In this document: piece by piece, positions 45,236 to 53,140 of the stretch | Position numbering within the stretch: position 1 is the stretch's first letter | Layout: each line of letters starts with the position of its first letter | NCBI GenBank assembly: GCA_044228505.1 | Contig: JBGAUT010000016.1 | Location: 1-64,000 of the forward strand | Origin: JAEUKA01 sp044228505 | GTDB taxonomy: Bacteria; Myxococcota_A; Polyangia; Palsa-1104; JAEUJZ01 | DNA length: 64,000 nucleotides | Reading direction: 5' to 3' | The notes under the pieces: generated by a model | The model's input: the letters and a program-made list of their open reading frames with translations, nothing else | Databases searched by the model: none | What the model was told of the DNA's origin: nothing | Program-made: the position numbers and the translations under genes

Positions 45236-45599
45236 AGTACTGCTGGTCGACGACAGTGAGATCTGTCGAGAGACTGCGAAGCTCATGCTAGATGACTACG
45301 GCTTTGATGTCATCGCACTCGACTCACCGATAGGATTTAGTGTTCGAATGCGCGAGCACAAGCCAGACGTGGCCTTGATTGACGTGAGTATGCCTGCTCT
45401 GAACGGTACACACTTGGTCGAGATCGCGCATCGCCATGGCAACAAAGGAGTCTGCCCCATCATCTTGTTTTCAGGCCGTAGTCGTCGTGAATTGGACACT
45501 CTGGCCCGTCAGTGTGGAGCGGATGGAGTGATCTCGAAGTCTGATGACTGGCCTACCATCGCGAGACTTCTGACCGAGTACCTGCGTCGTGCGCGTTAG
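45216..45599 (+). CDS. Single-domain response regulator (CheY-like)
   Basis: This 127-aa receiver has the acidic pair LLVDDSEICRETAKLML, the phospho-acceptor Asp in VALIDVSMPALNG, the Ser switch (ILFSGRSRREL) and the conserved Lys in DGVISKSDDW. There is no output domain. It is the last gene of the chemosensory operon and should receive phosphate from CheA. Confidence 0.9.
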   Translation: MTNRRFKVLLVDDSEICRETAKLMLDDYGFDVIALDSPIGFSVRMREHKPDVALIDVSMPALNGTHLVEIAHRHGNKGVCPIILFSGRSRRELDTLARQCGADGVISKSDDWPTIARLLTEYLRRAR

Positions 45600-45930
45600 G
45601 GTCAATTCCTACTGATCGATCCTGCAAAAATCCATACGATAGGTTCCGTCAGCACAGGTGGGCGAGTTTCCCGCAGAAGTGCTTCTCCGGAAACCGTTCG
45701 CGAAGATCCTCTGTCGTCAGTAGGGTTCCTCTTTTGCGGACTGGCAAGGGTTGCTGGCAAAACTTGCCGGGTTGCAAGTTTGGAGATCCTTGCTAGCAAG
45801 CACTTTGCGTCGGGAACGTCTAACTTGGCTGCCCCATCGGAGCATCAGAGCGGTGGCACAGATTTCGCTTTTGAATCTACTTGTCCTCCATCGCTTACCA
45901 ATCCTTAGTGACTTGAAAGGGACCGCTACC
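45600..45930. other. Intergenic region after the che operon
   Basis: About 330 bp without a convincing gene. The frame of the following lipoprotein is open from 45751, but its first 60 codons lack lipoprotein or coding character, so it is best treated as leader DNA. GAAAGGGA at 45915-45922 is the likely ribosome site for ATG 45931. I see no clear terminator. Confidence 0.4.
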
Positions 45931-47793
45931 ATGGCCAAGAGAACACCGATCCTGACCTGCTTCGGACTACTCCTTTGCACTGCAGCAGCTGGATGTTCTG
46001 CCTCGTCGAGTGGGGCGGATGCAATTGCTCCGGTGAATTCCTCCAGCACTGCCGACCGGGCCATCGCGGAGGCAGACATCATTGCGCTTGATAGCGGCAG
46101 GCTCTATGCACTCTCTGCGGCAGGGACGGTCTCTGTGGTAGACGTTTCAGTTCCTAGTCAGCTAGCGCTGCTTGGACAAACGAGAATGGCGGGTGAGCCG
46201 TTTGAGATGTACCGCAGGGGTGATTTCCTGATCACCATGTGGAATGGATCGTTTTCCGCAACTGGAACCGCGAATCCACCGCTCCCCGAGCCAAGCAGCA
46301 CTCGCTATGTTCCACCGCCTCCCCGCGATCCGAACTCCGGTGCTGCGGTCGTGGTGCTCGACGTTCGCGATCCGTCACGAATTCGTCCGGTGGCAACGTT
46401 TCCAGTTCCCGGCGAGTTAGCCGATTCTCGAATCGTGGGCGATGTGTTGTACCTTGCGACCTACCAAAACGCCAAGTGTTACAATTGTGGTGATACCCAG
46501 CGTACTGTGGTTACCAGCTTCGATGTGAAGAACACTCTGTCGCTTCGTCGGGTCGACCAGGTTGTCTTTAAGAGCAATGCACCAGAGTCTTTCAATTTAC
46601 CCTGGGGTTCGAACTGGAAGCGGAGTCTGTTTGTCACCAATGAGCGTCTCTACGTTGGCGGACATGCTGACCTTGACCCGCGTCTGTACGGAGATTCCGC
46701 TCAAGCGGCAAAGGAAGGAATCATCGACGTACTTGATGTGACGGATCCCGGAGGTCGACTACAACTTGGCGCTCGGATTGAAGTGGCTGGAGCGGTACTC
46801 AGTCGCTGGCAAATGGAAGAGCGTGATGGTGTGCTGCGGGTCATTAGCCAGCGCGGAGCAGGGCGCACGGGAAATGGTCAGGGAATGCCGCAGGTCGACA
46901 CGTATTCGATCGTGAACACCAAGACCTATCTACCGCTCGGCCACACGTCGATCAAACTGCCTCGGCAAGAAGGTCTGCGCACCGTCCGTTTTGACAAAGA
47001 TCGCGCCTATGCCATTACCTACAATCAGACCGATCCACTGTTTACCATCGATCTGAAGGATCCCGCTGTGCCCATGGTTCGGGGTGAGCTAACCATGCCA
47101 GGCTTTATGTACTACCTGGAACCATACGGAGATCGGTTGATTGGTCTGGGAGTCGACCGCGATGACCCGCGAGGAAGCCTGAACGTCTCTCTGTTCGATG
47201 TCAGCAACCTAGACCGACCAAAAATGATCAGCCGGGTTCCATTTGGTACTCGCTCTGTGGGCGAAGACTACGTGGTGATCAACTACGAGCTGCCTGAAGA
47301 TCAGGATCGAATTCAAAAGGCTTTTCGTGTGTTCCCAGATGGCCTCGTTGCCGTTCCCTACTCTGATGTGCGCACCTACTACTCCGGTGATACTTGTGAT
47401 TCACTACGGAGTGGAATTCAGTTGATGGACTGGTCCGGAGATTCTTTGGTGAAGCGGGCATTCCTCCCTGTCAAAGGGAATCCTCGTCGAGCTATTGAGC
47501 TGGGAACCGAACTGCTGGCGGTGTCGGATGCTACGGTGAGCTCGTTCTCTTTGGTGGACCATGGCGTTGCCAAGAAGACCGCTGATGTGACGATTGGAAC
47601 CTGCACTCCGCGTGTTTTGCCTGAAAACTATGGTTTTGATGGAGAGGGAGACTACTACGGCTTCGGCCTGTTTGGTTGCACGGTGGGCGGTCCTACTGTA
47701 CGGCCTGCACAAGGTGCGGGTGCCGCCGTAGTGTTGCTGTTTGGCCTCCTGCTCCGTTTGATCGCTCGTCGCAAGTCATCCCTCCGTGCTTGA
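45931..47793 (+). CDS. Beta-propeller domain lipoprotein
   Basis: ATG 45931 gives 620 aa with a lipoprotein signal (CFGLLLCTAAAGCSASSS). The mature part matches the secreted beta-propeller family (PF09826-like): repeating blades with VSVVDVSVPSQLALLGQTRM, VVVLDVRDPSRIRPVATFPVPGELADSRIVGDVLYLATYQN, VDVLDVTDP-type strands and LSLFDVSNLDRPKMISRVPFG. A CYNC knuckle and a C-terminal hydrophobic helix plus basic tail (AAVVLLFGLLLRLIARRKSS) resemble a sorting or anchor signal. It is probably an envelope binding protein. It starts 330 bp after the che operon. Confidence 0.82.
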   Translation: MAKRTPILTCFGLLLCTAAAGCSASSSGADAIAPVNSSSTADRAIAEADIIALDSGRLYALSAAGTVSVVDVSVPSQLALLGQTRMAGEPFEMYRRGDFLITMWNGSFSATGTANPPLPEPSSTRYVPPPPRDPNSGAAVVVLDVRDPSRIRPVATFPVPGELADSRIVGDVLYLATYQNAKCYNCGDTQRTVVTSFDVKNTLSLRRVDQVVFKSNAPESFNLPWGSNWKRSLFVTNERLYVGGHADLDPRLYGDSAQAAKEGIIDVLDVTDPGGRLQLGARIEVAGAVLSRWQMEERDGVLRVISQRGAGRTGNGQGMPQVDTYSIVNTKTYLPLGHTSIKLPRQEGLRTVRFDKDRAYAITYNQTDPLFTIDLKDPAVPMVRGELTMPGFMYYLEPYGDRLIGLGVDRDDPRGSLNVSLFDVSNLDRPKMISRVPFGTRSVGEDYVVINYELPEDQDRIQKAFRVFPDGLVAVPYSDVRTYYSGDTCDSLRSGIQLMDWSGDSLVKRAFLPVKGNPRRAIELGTELLAVSDATVSSFSLVDHGVAKKTADVTIGTCTPRVLPENYGFDGEGDYYGFGLFGCTVGGPTVRPAQGAGAAVVLLFGLLLRLIARRKSSLRA

Positions 47794-47801
47794 TTCTGCT
47801 C

Positions 47802-47821
47802 GCCGGTTTCAGCAGACCGGC
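47802..47821 (+). terminator. Hairpin after the beta-propeller gene
   Basis: GCCGGT (47802-47807) pairs with ACCGGC (47816-47821) around an 8-nt loop, 8 bp after the stop codon. No T-tract follows, so it may work as a weak or factor-assisted terminator or as a 3' stabiliser. Confidence 0.4.
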
Positions 47822-47932
47822 AGCGCTTGCCTGGAAAATCAGCCACGATGACAGGCCGAGCCGCTTCACCGCTTCCATCGAATCTGCTCTAACGATATTG
47901 TCCGCGACACTGGCTCAACGTACAGTGCCGCC

Positions 47933-49045
47933 ATGTTGGAACTGCAACACACCGACAAAGCCGTTGAGAGCCCAGATTTGTCTCCGATTTTCGTGATTGG
48001 AACGGGTCGATCGGGAACCACCCTGTTGCGGCAGATGTTGAACGCGCATCCCCGCATTCACATCACACACGAAGCTGCATTCTACAGCTATGCGCAGCAC
48101 ATGCCAGCGGGTTCATCCGTGGATGAATGGCTGGAGCGTTACTTCGAGACGTTCTCATTTGCGTGGATGCATTTGGATCCACGCGAGGTTCGCGAGGCGC
48201 TGCCAAGGGGTCTATCAAAGGACCAGATGCGCGAGGTGTATCTCACCATCATGAGACTGCAAGCGCGACAGCGGGGCAAGGTGCGCTTCGGTGAAAAGAA
48301 TCCTCTCGATACCCACAATCTCCCGCGTATTTTTTCGGACTTTCCGGATGCCAGGGTGATCTGCATCATGCGCGATCCTAGACCGACGGTACTGTCGTTC
48401 AATCGGATGCCATTTGGCACAACCAGTACGATGCTCAACGCGCAGTTGTGTCGCATTCAGTACGAACACATCAAGCCGTACCTGAACCGTATCTTGGAAG
48501 TACGGCTGGAAGACCTAACTGCCGAGCCCATGCAGACCATGCGGTCCATCCTGCATTTTGTGGGCGAGCCGTGGGATGACGTGGTGCTTGATCATGTGAA
48601 GCACTCGCAGACCGATGATGTACCGCCACTGCCGTGGTTTGTTGGGGCAACTCAACGAGCACCGAATCAGCGTGAGAGCCGAGGCCGCGATGAGTTAGAT
48701 CCGGTGTGGACCCGGATCGTCGAATGGGTGAATCAGGAATCGATGACCCACTATGGGTACGAACGGGCCGTGCTTGTGAAGGAACCGTCGCGTTGGGAGT
48801 ATGTCTGGGCATTTTGCAAAGACATAAGAGGCATGGCGGAGGCTGCATATCGTCTGTTGTCCATGAAGCGGCTGCTCGATCGTCACTTCCAAGGTCGTGA
48901 GCGACTCGACCCTCAACGCGGAATGGAAGAGAACGTGCAGCTTAACCCAGCAGCCTGGAGCAACTATCCACAGTTCGAGATGCCGCAAGTTCCCCGACCA
49001 GCGGCCCTCCTGCCCCGCACGATTCAAACGTCTCAAGGCCAATGA
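47933..49045 (+). CDS. Sulfotransferase-family protein
   Basis: The 370-aa protein carries the PAPS 5'-phosphosulfate loop in IFVIGTGRSGTTLLRQMLNAHPRI (about residues 22-45) and the 3'-phosphate binding region ARVICIMRDPRPTVLSFNRM (about 135-155), with a later RYEHIKPYLNRILEVRLEDL-type helix, all as in the Sulfotransfer_1/3 families. The acceptor (lipid, polysaccharide or peptide) cannot be told. It stands alone between the beta-propeller gene and the DUF6178-like gene. Confidence 0.88.
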   Translation: MLELQHTDKAVESPDLSPIFVIGTGRSGTTLLRQMLNAHPRIHITHEAAFYSYAQHMPAGSSVDEWLERYFETFSFAWMHLDPREVREALPRGLSKDQMREVYLTIMRLQARQRGKVRFGEKNPLDTHNLPRIFSDFPDARVICIMRDPRPTVLSFNRMPFGTTSTMLNAQLCRIQYEHIKPYLNRILEVRLEDLTAEPMQTMRSILHFVGEPWDDVVLDHVKHSQTDDVPPLPWFVGATQRAPNQRESRGRDELDPVWTRIVEWVNQESMTHYGYERAVLVKEPSRWEYVWAFCKDIRGMAEAAYRLLSMKRLLDRHFQGRERLDPQRGMEENVQLNPAAWSNYPQFEMPQVPRPAALLPRTIQTSQGQ

Positions 49046-49090
49046 ATCGGTAAGGTAGCAGGGTTGTGCCATCGGAACTTCGGCTGAGAG

Positions 49091-49110
49091 GAGTCGAGAG
49101 GAGTCGAGAG
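49091..49110 (+). repeat. 10-bp tandem repeat carrying ribosome-binding sites
   Basis: GAGTCGAGAG occurs twice in tandem (49091-49100, 49101-49110), preceded by a partial GAGAG, directly before ATG 49113. Each unit contains a GAGAGGA Shine-Dalgarno-like sequence, so a change in unit number would alter initiation without changing the reading frame. Confidence 0.6.
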
Positions 49111-49112
49111 GA

Positions 49113-50459
49113 ATGACGATGAAGAGCAGTCTGCAGCGAGCCGGATCACCGAGAAGTCTTCTATCGCAGCTTATTTCTGCACCTGATTTGGTACAAACCG
49201 TGCGGGCGCTTCCGGCTCCGGCCTTTTCTGCTTTGATTCGACACGTTGGCGTGGAAGATGCGGGAGAGCTTGTCGCACTGGCGACGAAAGAGCAGCTCGT
49301 GACCGCGTTCGATGAGGATCTCTTTGTCAACACCCGGCCCGGCGAAAGGGAGACGTTCGATGGGGCCCGCTTTGCGGTCTGGCTTGAAGTCCTTCTCGAA
49401 GCTGGTGATGAGGTCGCTGCCCGTCGAGTTGCCGATCTTTCGGAAGACTTTGTGGTGCAGGCGATTTCAAGGCTCATCGTGGTACTGGATCATGATGCGC
49501 TGCTTGGCCGCATGAACGAACGAGGACGCGATGTAGAGTACGCAGACAAGGCGATCGAGCGTGCTCTGTCCGAGGAGATTGATGGGTATTTGCTGCTCTG
49601 TCGGGAGTACGATGGTTGGGACGCGGTGATGTCGCTCATCCTGGCGCTGGATCGGAATCAACGTGATTTTTTGGAACGGATCCTGAGCCGATGTGCAGCG
49701 CTGGCCAGTGGATACCTCGATGATCTAAGTGTGCTCACGGGCATATTGTCCGCAGAGGACTCGCTCAGTGAAGATGTCGAAGCTGAGCGTGAGGATCGTC
49801 GCAGCCAGCAAGGCTACGTAGAGCCTCGTTCCGCCCGAGCGTTCCTTGCACTTGCGAGGCAGCCCGGCGCTTCTGATCGAAAATGGAGCGAACGCGATCC
49901 GATGACGCAGTCCTATTTTCGTGAACTGGCGCGGGCCTCGGCGGCTCTCCCCACGACTGTGCCTTCGGTGGAATCGGCCTCTCCCAAACTCATGGCTTTG
50001 CTCGCTGAAGTTGGAGTTGTGCAGCGTGCACCAGGTCGTGCGTTACTCGGAGCCGCTGCTCCGACGTCGATGAATGCACAGAGTCCGCTGCTTGCGGCGT
50101 TGCAGCTACTGTTTGAACAGAATCCGGAGTGCTTCCATCTGCGAATGGAGGAACTGGCCTATCTTTCTAATGTCCTTGTGGCTGGGGCCAACAACAAGGG
50201 GGCTCGATTCCGTGCAGCGGAAGCGGCCGAAGCGGCGCTGGCGACCTGTCGTTTGGGGGCGCAACTGGTTCACGCGGAACGGAGCGATGCTTCGCAGCGT
50301 TTGTCTCAGCCCGTGACACCGCAGGCCCTTTGTCAGGTGCTCAAGGCCTATGGTGCCGACCTGCTGTTTCGCAGAGCCAGCAGCATGCTGGTCACCCATC
50401 ATCCCCGCTCACCAGGATTCCTTCGATCTGAGGCAGAACTCGACGAACTGGTAAAATGA
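49113..50459 (+). CDS. DUF6178-like protein
   Basis: The 448-aa protein is mostly helical: SLLSQLISAPDLVQTVRALPAPAFSALIRHVGVEDAGELVALATKEQ, then VEYADKAIERALSEEIDGYLLL, YDGWDAVMSLILALDRNQRDFLERILSRC, and RRSQQGYVEPRSARAFLALARQ, features I associate with the DUF6178 family of deltaproteobacteria (function unknown). No enzymatic motif is visible. Its start sits behind a 10-bp tandem repeat rich in Shine-Dalgarno-like sequence. The exonuclease gene follows in the same direction. Confidence 0.68.
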   Translation: MTMKSSLQRAGSPRSLLSQLISAPDLVQTVRALPAPAFSALIRHVGVEDAGELVALATKEQLVTAFDEDLFVNTRPGERETFDGARFAVWLEVLLEAGDEVAARRVADLSEDFVVQAISRLIVVLDHDALLGRMNERGRDVEYADKAIERALSEEIDGYLLLCREYDGWDAVMSLILALDRNQRDFLERILSRCAALASGYLDDLSVLTGILSAEDSLSEDVEAEREDRRSQQGYVEPRSARAFLALARQPGASDRKWSERDPMTQSYFRELARASAALPTTVPSVESASPKLMALLAEVGVVQRAPGRALLGAAAPTSMNAQSPLLAALQLLFEQNPECFHLRMEELAYLSNVLVAGANNKGARFRAAEAAEAALATCRLGAQLVHAERSDASQRLSQPVTPQALCQVLKAYGADLLFRRASSMLVTHHPRSPGFLRSEAELDELVK

Positions 50460-50545
50460 AGCTGTCTGAATCGTTGCTGTGATTGGCAGAGTGGATTAGG
50501 CTACGGTCCACTTTGTCTGAACAGCGCTCAATCTCGCCCGATGAG

Positions 50546-51097
50546 ATGTTTGACCTGCCGATCCGTCGTTACGACGGGGCAGTCTACTTGGTAAGCACGC
50601 CGCAAGATCGTGAGCGAGCATTGGCCGACATCAGGACAGAGAGCGTAGTTGGTTTTGACACCGAGACACGACCTGCTTTTCGAAAAGGAGAGAGCTATCT
50701 TCCTTGCCTGGCGCAGGTTGCAACTGCACGAGCGGTCTATTTGTTCCAGCTTCAGCAGCAGGATTTTTCTGCGGAAATGCGAGAGCTACTGGCCTCCGAG
50801 CGAGTCGCCAAAGCAGGGGTTGCTCTGGCCAATGATCTTCGCGGGTTAAAGAAGCTGATCGAGTTCGATGCTCGATCCATCGTCGACCTGGATCGGGTGG
50901 CGCGACACCATGGATTCAAGCAGCCGGGAGTGCGCAACCTCGCAGGTCTGCTTCTCGGTTTTCGGATTCCCAAAGGAACCAAGACTTCAAACTGGGCCGC
51001 ACGACAATTGTCTCCCCAGCAGATTTTGTATGCAGCTACGGATGCGTGGGCGTGTCGGGAGCTATACCTTCGGTTCTGTGAGCTCCGCCTGGTCTAA
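50546..51097 (+). CDS. RNase D-like 3'-5' exonuclease
   Basis: ATG 50546 gives 183 aa; the frame is open from TTG 50483 (204 aa). DEDDy exonuclease motifs are complete: VVGFDTETRPAF (Exo I), GVALANDLRGLKKL (Exo II) and ILYAATDAWACRELYLRF (Exo III, YxxxD). Like many stand-alone members, it lacks the HRDC domains of full RNase D. Likely roles are RNA or DNA 3' trimming. It precedes the tyrosine recombinase by 74 bp in the same direction, but no functional tie is evident. Confidence 0.88.
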   Translation: MFDLPIRRYDGAVYLVSTPQDRERALADIRTESVVGFDTETRPAFRKGESYLPCLAQVATARAVYLFQLQQQDFSAEMRELLASERVAKAGVALANDLRGLKKLIEFDARSIVDLDRVARHHGFKQPGVRNLAGLLLGFRIPKGTKTSNWAARQLSPQQILYAATDAWACRELYLRFCELRLV

Positions 51098-51171
51098 GCC
51101 TGGCCATTAGGTGCCCAACTTGGCCTGAGAATCCCATTGTTTGGACGCGGACCGTATGCGATCCTAGCGAG

Positions 51172-52347
51172 GTGAGACTCTGGGGACCATACAAGCCCAC
51201 ACCTCCTAAAACGCAGTGGCGACTGGTGATCTCGGAGCACGGCTCGCGACGCTCGGTCTGTTTCAATTCAGAAACCGAGGCACTGCATTTTCGAGAGAAT
51301 CTGCGGGCACAAGCGGCGGATCTTGCAACTCATTCGCTGACCGCAAGACAGGCGATTGAAGAGTACATCTCGGAAAAAGAGCGAGAGTGTGTGGCGGTCT
51401 CTGTGCTTACGGTGAGGGAACGCCTGATGCGATTCCTTCCGCTCGATACGCCGCTCCGTTACTTCGATGACGTGCTTGCTCAGCAGATCTATGATCGCGA
51501 GGTCCAGCGGATTACCAAGCGAAGGAAGCCTGTGGCTGCCGCAACCCATCGCGCAACCCTTCGAACCACGAAAGAGTTTTGGCGATGGTTGGTGATGCGG
51601 AAGTACGTGAATCACAATCCCTGGGCGCAGATTCTACCTGTAGGAAGACTGAATCATGGCAAGCCGCAGCCCACCATTGGCCAGGCGCAGAGGCTGGAGT
51701 CCTATTTGGTGGCTGGTGCGCAGGCGAATGAGGGCAAGCTGGCGCTGCTTCTGCAACTATATTGCGGACTCCGCAGCGGGGAAGTATTGGCACTGAAGGT
51801 TCGAGACATCGAGCAGGTCGTCATTGCAGGAGAACGGGTGATCCAAGTCTGCGTCGACCGTGGAAAAACCAAGCATGCGCGGCGAGCGGCTCGCGTCGCA
51901 CCCCGAGTCGGAGAACTCCTCATTGATTACATCAAGGGTCGACCAGCGGAGCAGAGAGTGTTTGCTGCCGATCGCTCCGCTCCGCCGAAAGGTGCATGGC
52001 TTCACAAGAGACTGGCTCTGATCTGTCAGGAGCTCGGATTGCCACAGTACTGTCCGCATAGCCTGCGCGGCCTCAACGCAACGATTGCGCTGGAGGGCGG
52101 TGCTACGATGGAAGCCATTGCCAAGGTTCTCGGTCATGGCAGCACTGCCGTGACGGCCAAGCACTATGCCAAGCCGGACAGCGTCTTAAATGCCAGCCTT
52201 CGAAGGGTTGCGGAAGTCCTGTCGAGTGCGTCTTCCTACGTGGAAGAGTCGGTGGTATCCGAAGAAGCGGCGGTGTCTGCGGTTGTGAGTTCGCTCAGTC
52301 CCGGTCAGCTCGCGCTGCTGCGCAAGGTAATCCTTCAGCACGGTTGA
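51172..52347 (+). CDS. Tyrosine recombinase / phage-type integrase
   Basis: The 391-aa product starts at GTG 51172. An AP2/arm-like N-terminal part (PPKTQWRLVISEHGSRR) and a SAM-like core-binding domain (about 60-150) precede the catalytic domain. All catalytic residues are present: Arg201 in LYCGLRSGEVLAL, Lys232/234 in DRGKTKHARR, His296-x-x-Arg299 in PHSLRGLNA, His322 in LGHGS, and Tyr332 in KHYAKP. It is the only recombinase in the window and lies 187 bp upstream of kinase B, itself split 440 bp further on. It is inside the 23-kb insert, so it is the natural candidate for moving the kinase-targeting inserts. Confidence 0.92.
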   Translation: MRLWGPYKPTPPKTQWRLVISEHGSRRSVCFNSETEALHFRENLRAQAADLATHSLTARQAIEEYISEKERECVAVSVLTVRERLMRFLPLDTPLRYFDDVLAQQIYDREVQRITKRRKPVAAATHRATLRTTKEFWRWLVMRKYVNHNPWAQILPVGRLNHGKPQPTIGQAQRLESYLVAGAQANEGKLALLLQLYCGLRSGEVLALKVRDIEQVVIAGERVIQVCVDRGKTKHARRAARVAPRVGELLIDYIKGRPAEQRVFAADRSAPPKGAWLHKRLALICQELGLPQYCPHSLRGLNATIALEGGATMEAIAKVLGHGSTAVTAKHYAKPDSVLNASLRRVAEVLSSASSYVEESVVSEEAAVSAVVSSLSPGQLALLRKVILQHG

Positions 52348-52533
52348 CCCTGCGTGTTCAGCTACTGCCGCAACCTCGCTGTCGGATGGCGCATACAATG
52401 TCATGACGCATCGTGCATGTCAGACGGCAGTGACTGCGATGCCGAACGCAAAGTATCAGAGCTTCCATCGATCTGCTTGTAACATAGAGCGTGAGAGTGC
52501 GCGCCACGGGCCGCCCTATCCGGGTCAGCCATC

Positions 52534-53007
52534 ATGCAAGTCGAATCACCAGAAGCACGGACGTGGATCGGGCAGATCATCGGGAACCATCGCCTGGTCC
52601 GTGTGCTGGGACGTGGCGGTATGGGAATGGTGTTCGAAGCGGTTCACGAGGGAGTGCTAGGGCGGGCAGCGATCAAGATTCTGCGTCCCGATGTCACCAG
52701 CCGAACGGATGTGACGACTCGCTTCTTCAATGAAGCCCGTGCTGCCAATGCCGTCCAGCATCCAGGCATTGTGCGCATCTTCGATTGTGGATTTACGGAG
52801 TCCGGGGTCGCCTATCTGTCGATGGAGTTCTTGGAAGGGGAGTCGCTTCGATCGCGACTGGCCAGGGTGAGGCAGCTACCCACCAAGACCGCGCTGCGAG
52901 TAGCACGTCAGATTGCCTCAGCGCTTGCAGCCGCGCATCGAGTGAAAATCATCCATCGAGATCTCAAACCCGATCATCTTCGCTTTCGTCTGGCGGCGTT
53001 GGGATAG
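52534..53007 (+). CDS. Ser/Thr kinase B, N-terminal fragment truncated at HRDLKPD
   Basis: ATG 52534 opens a kinase N-lobe: LGRGGMGMVFEAVHEG (glycine loop), RAAIKILRPD (Lys), RFFNEARAANAVQHPG (C-helix Glu), YLSMEFLEGESLRSRL (hinge) and KIIHRDLKPD. After the Asp codon at 52972-52974 the frame reads 10 foreign residues (HLRFRLAALG) from insert B and stops at 53007. The Asn, DFG and C-lobe follow 4.27 kb later at 57241. The start of the fragment is only 187 bp from the recombinase stop. Confidence 0.92.
   Translation: MQVESPEARTWIGQIIGNHRLVRVLGRGGMGMVFEAVHEGVLGRAAIKILRPDVTSRTDVTTRFFNEARAANAVQHPGIVRIFDCGFTESGVAYLSMEFLEGESLRSRLARVRQLPTKTALRVARQIASALAAAHRVKIIHRDLKPDHLRFRLAALG
52967..52974 (+). repeat. 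8-bp direct repeat flanking insert B (copy 1)
   Basis: AACCCGAT is the K-P-D part of HRDLKPD in the N-terminal fragment of kinase B. The second copy is at 57233-57240. It is equivalent in position to AACCAGA at kinase A. Confidence 0.8.
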
Positions 53008-53140
53008 GTTCCATTGTGCGAGTGATAGGGCAGGGAACAAAGTTCGGAAACGATCTGCGCGCTCTCGGTCTGGCACAATTGCGTAGAGGTCACCGATTGT
53101 GGCATCAAAGTACGGTACTAAACCAACGATGGAGACAAAG

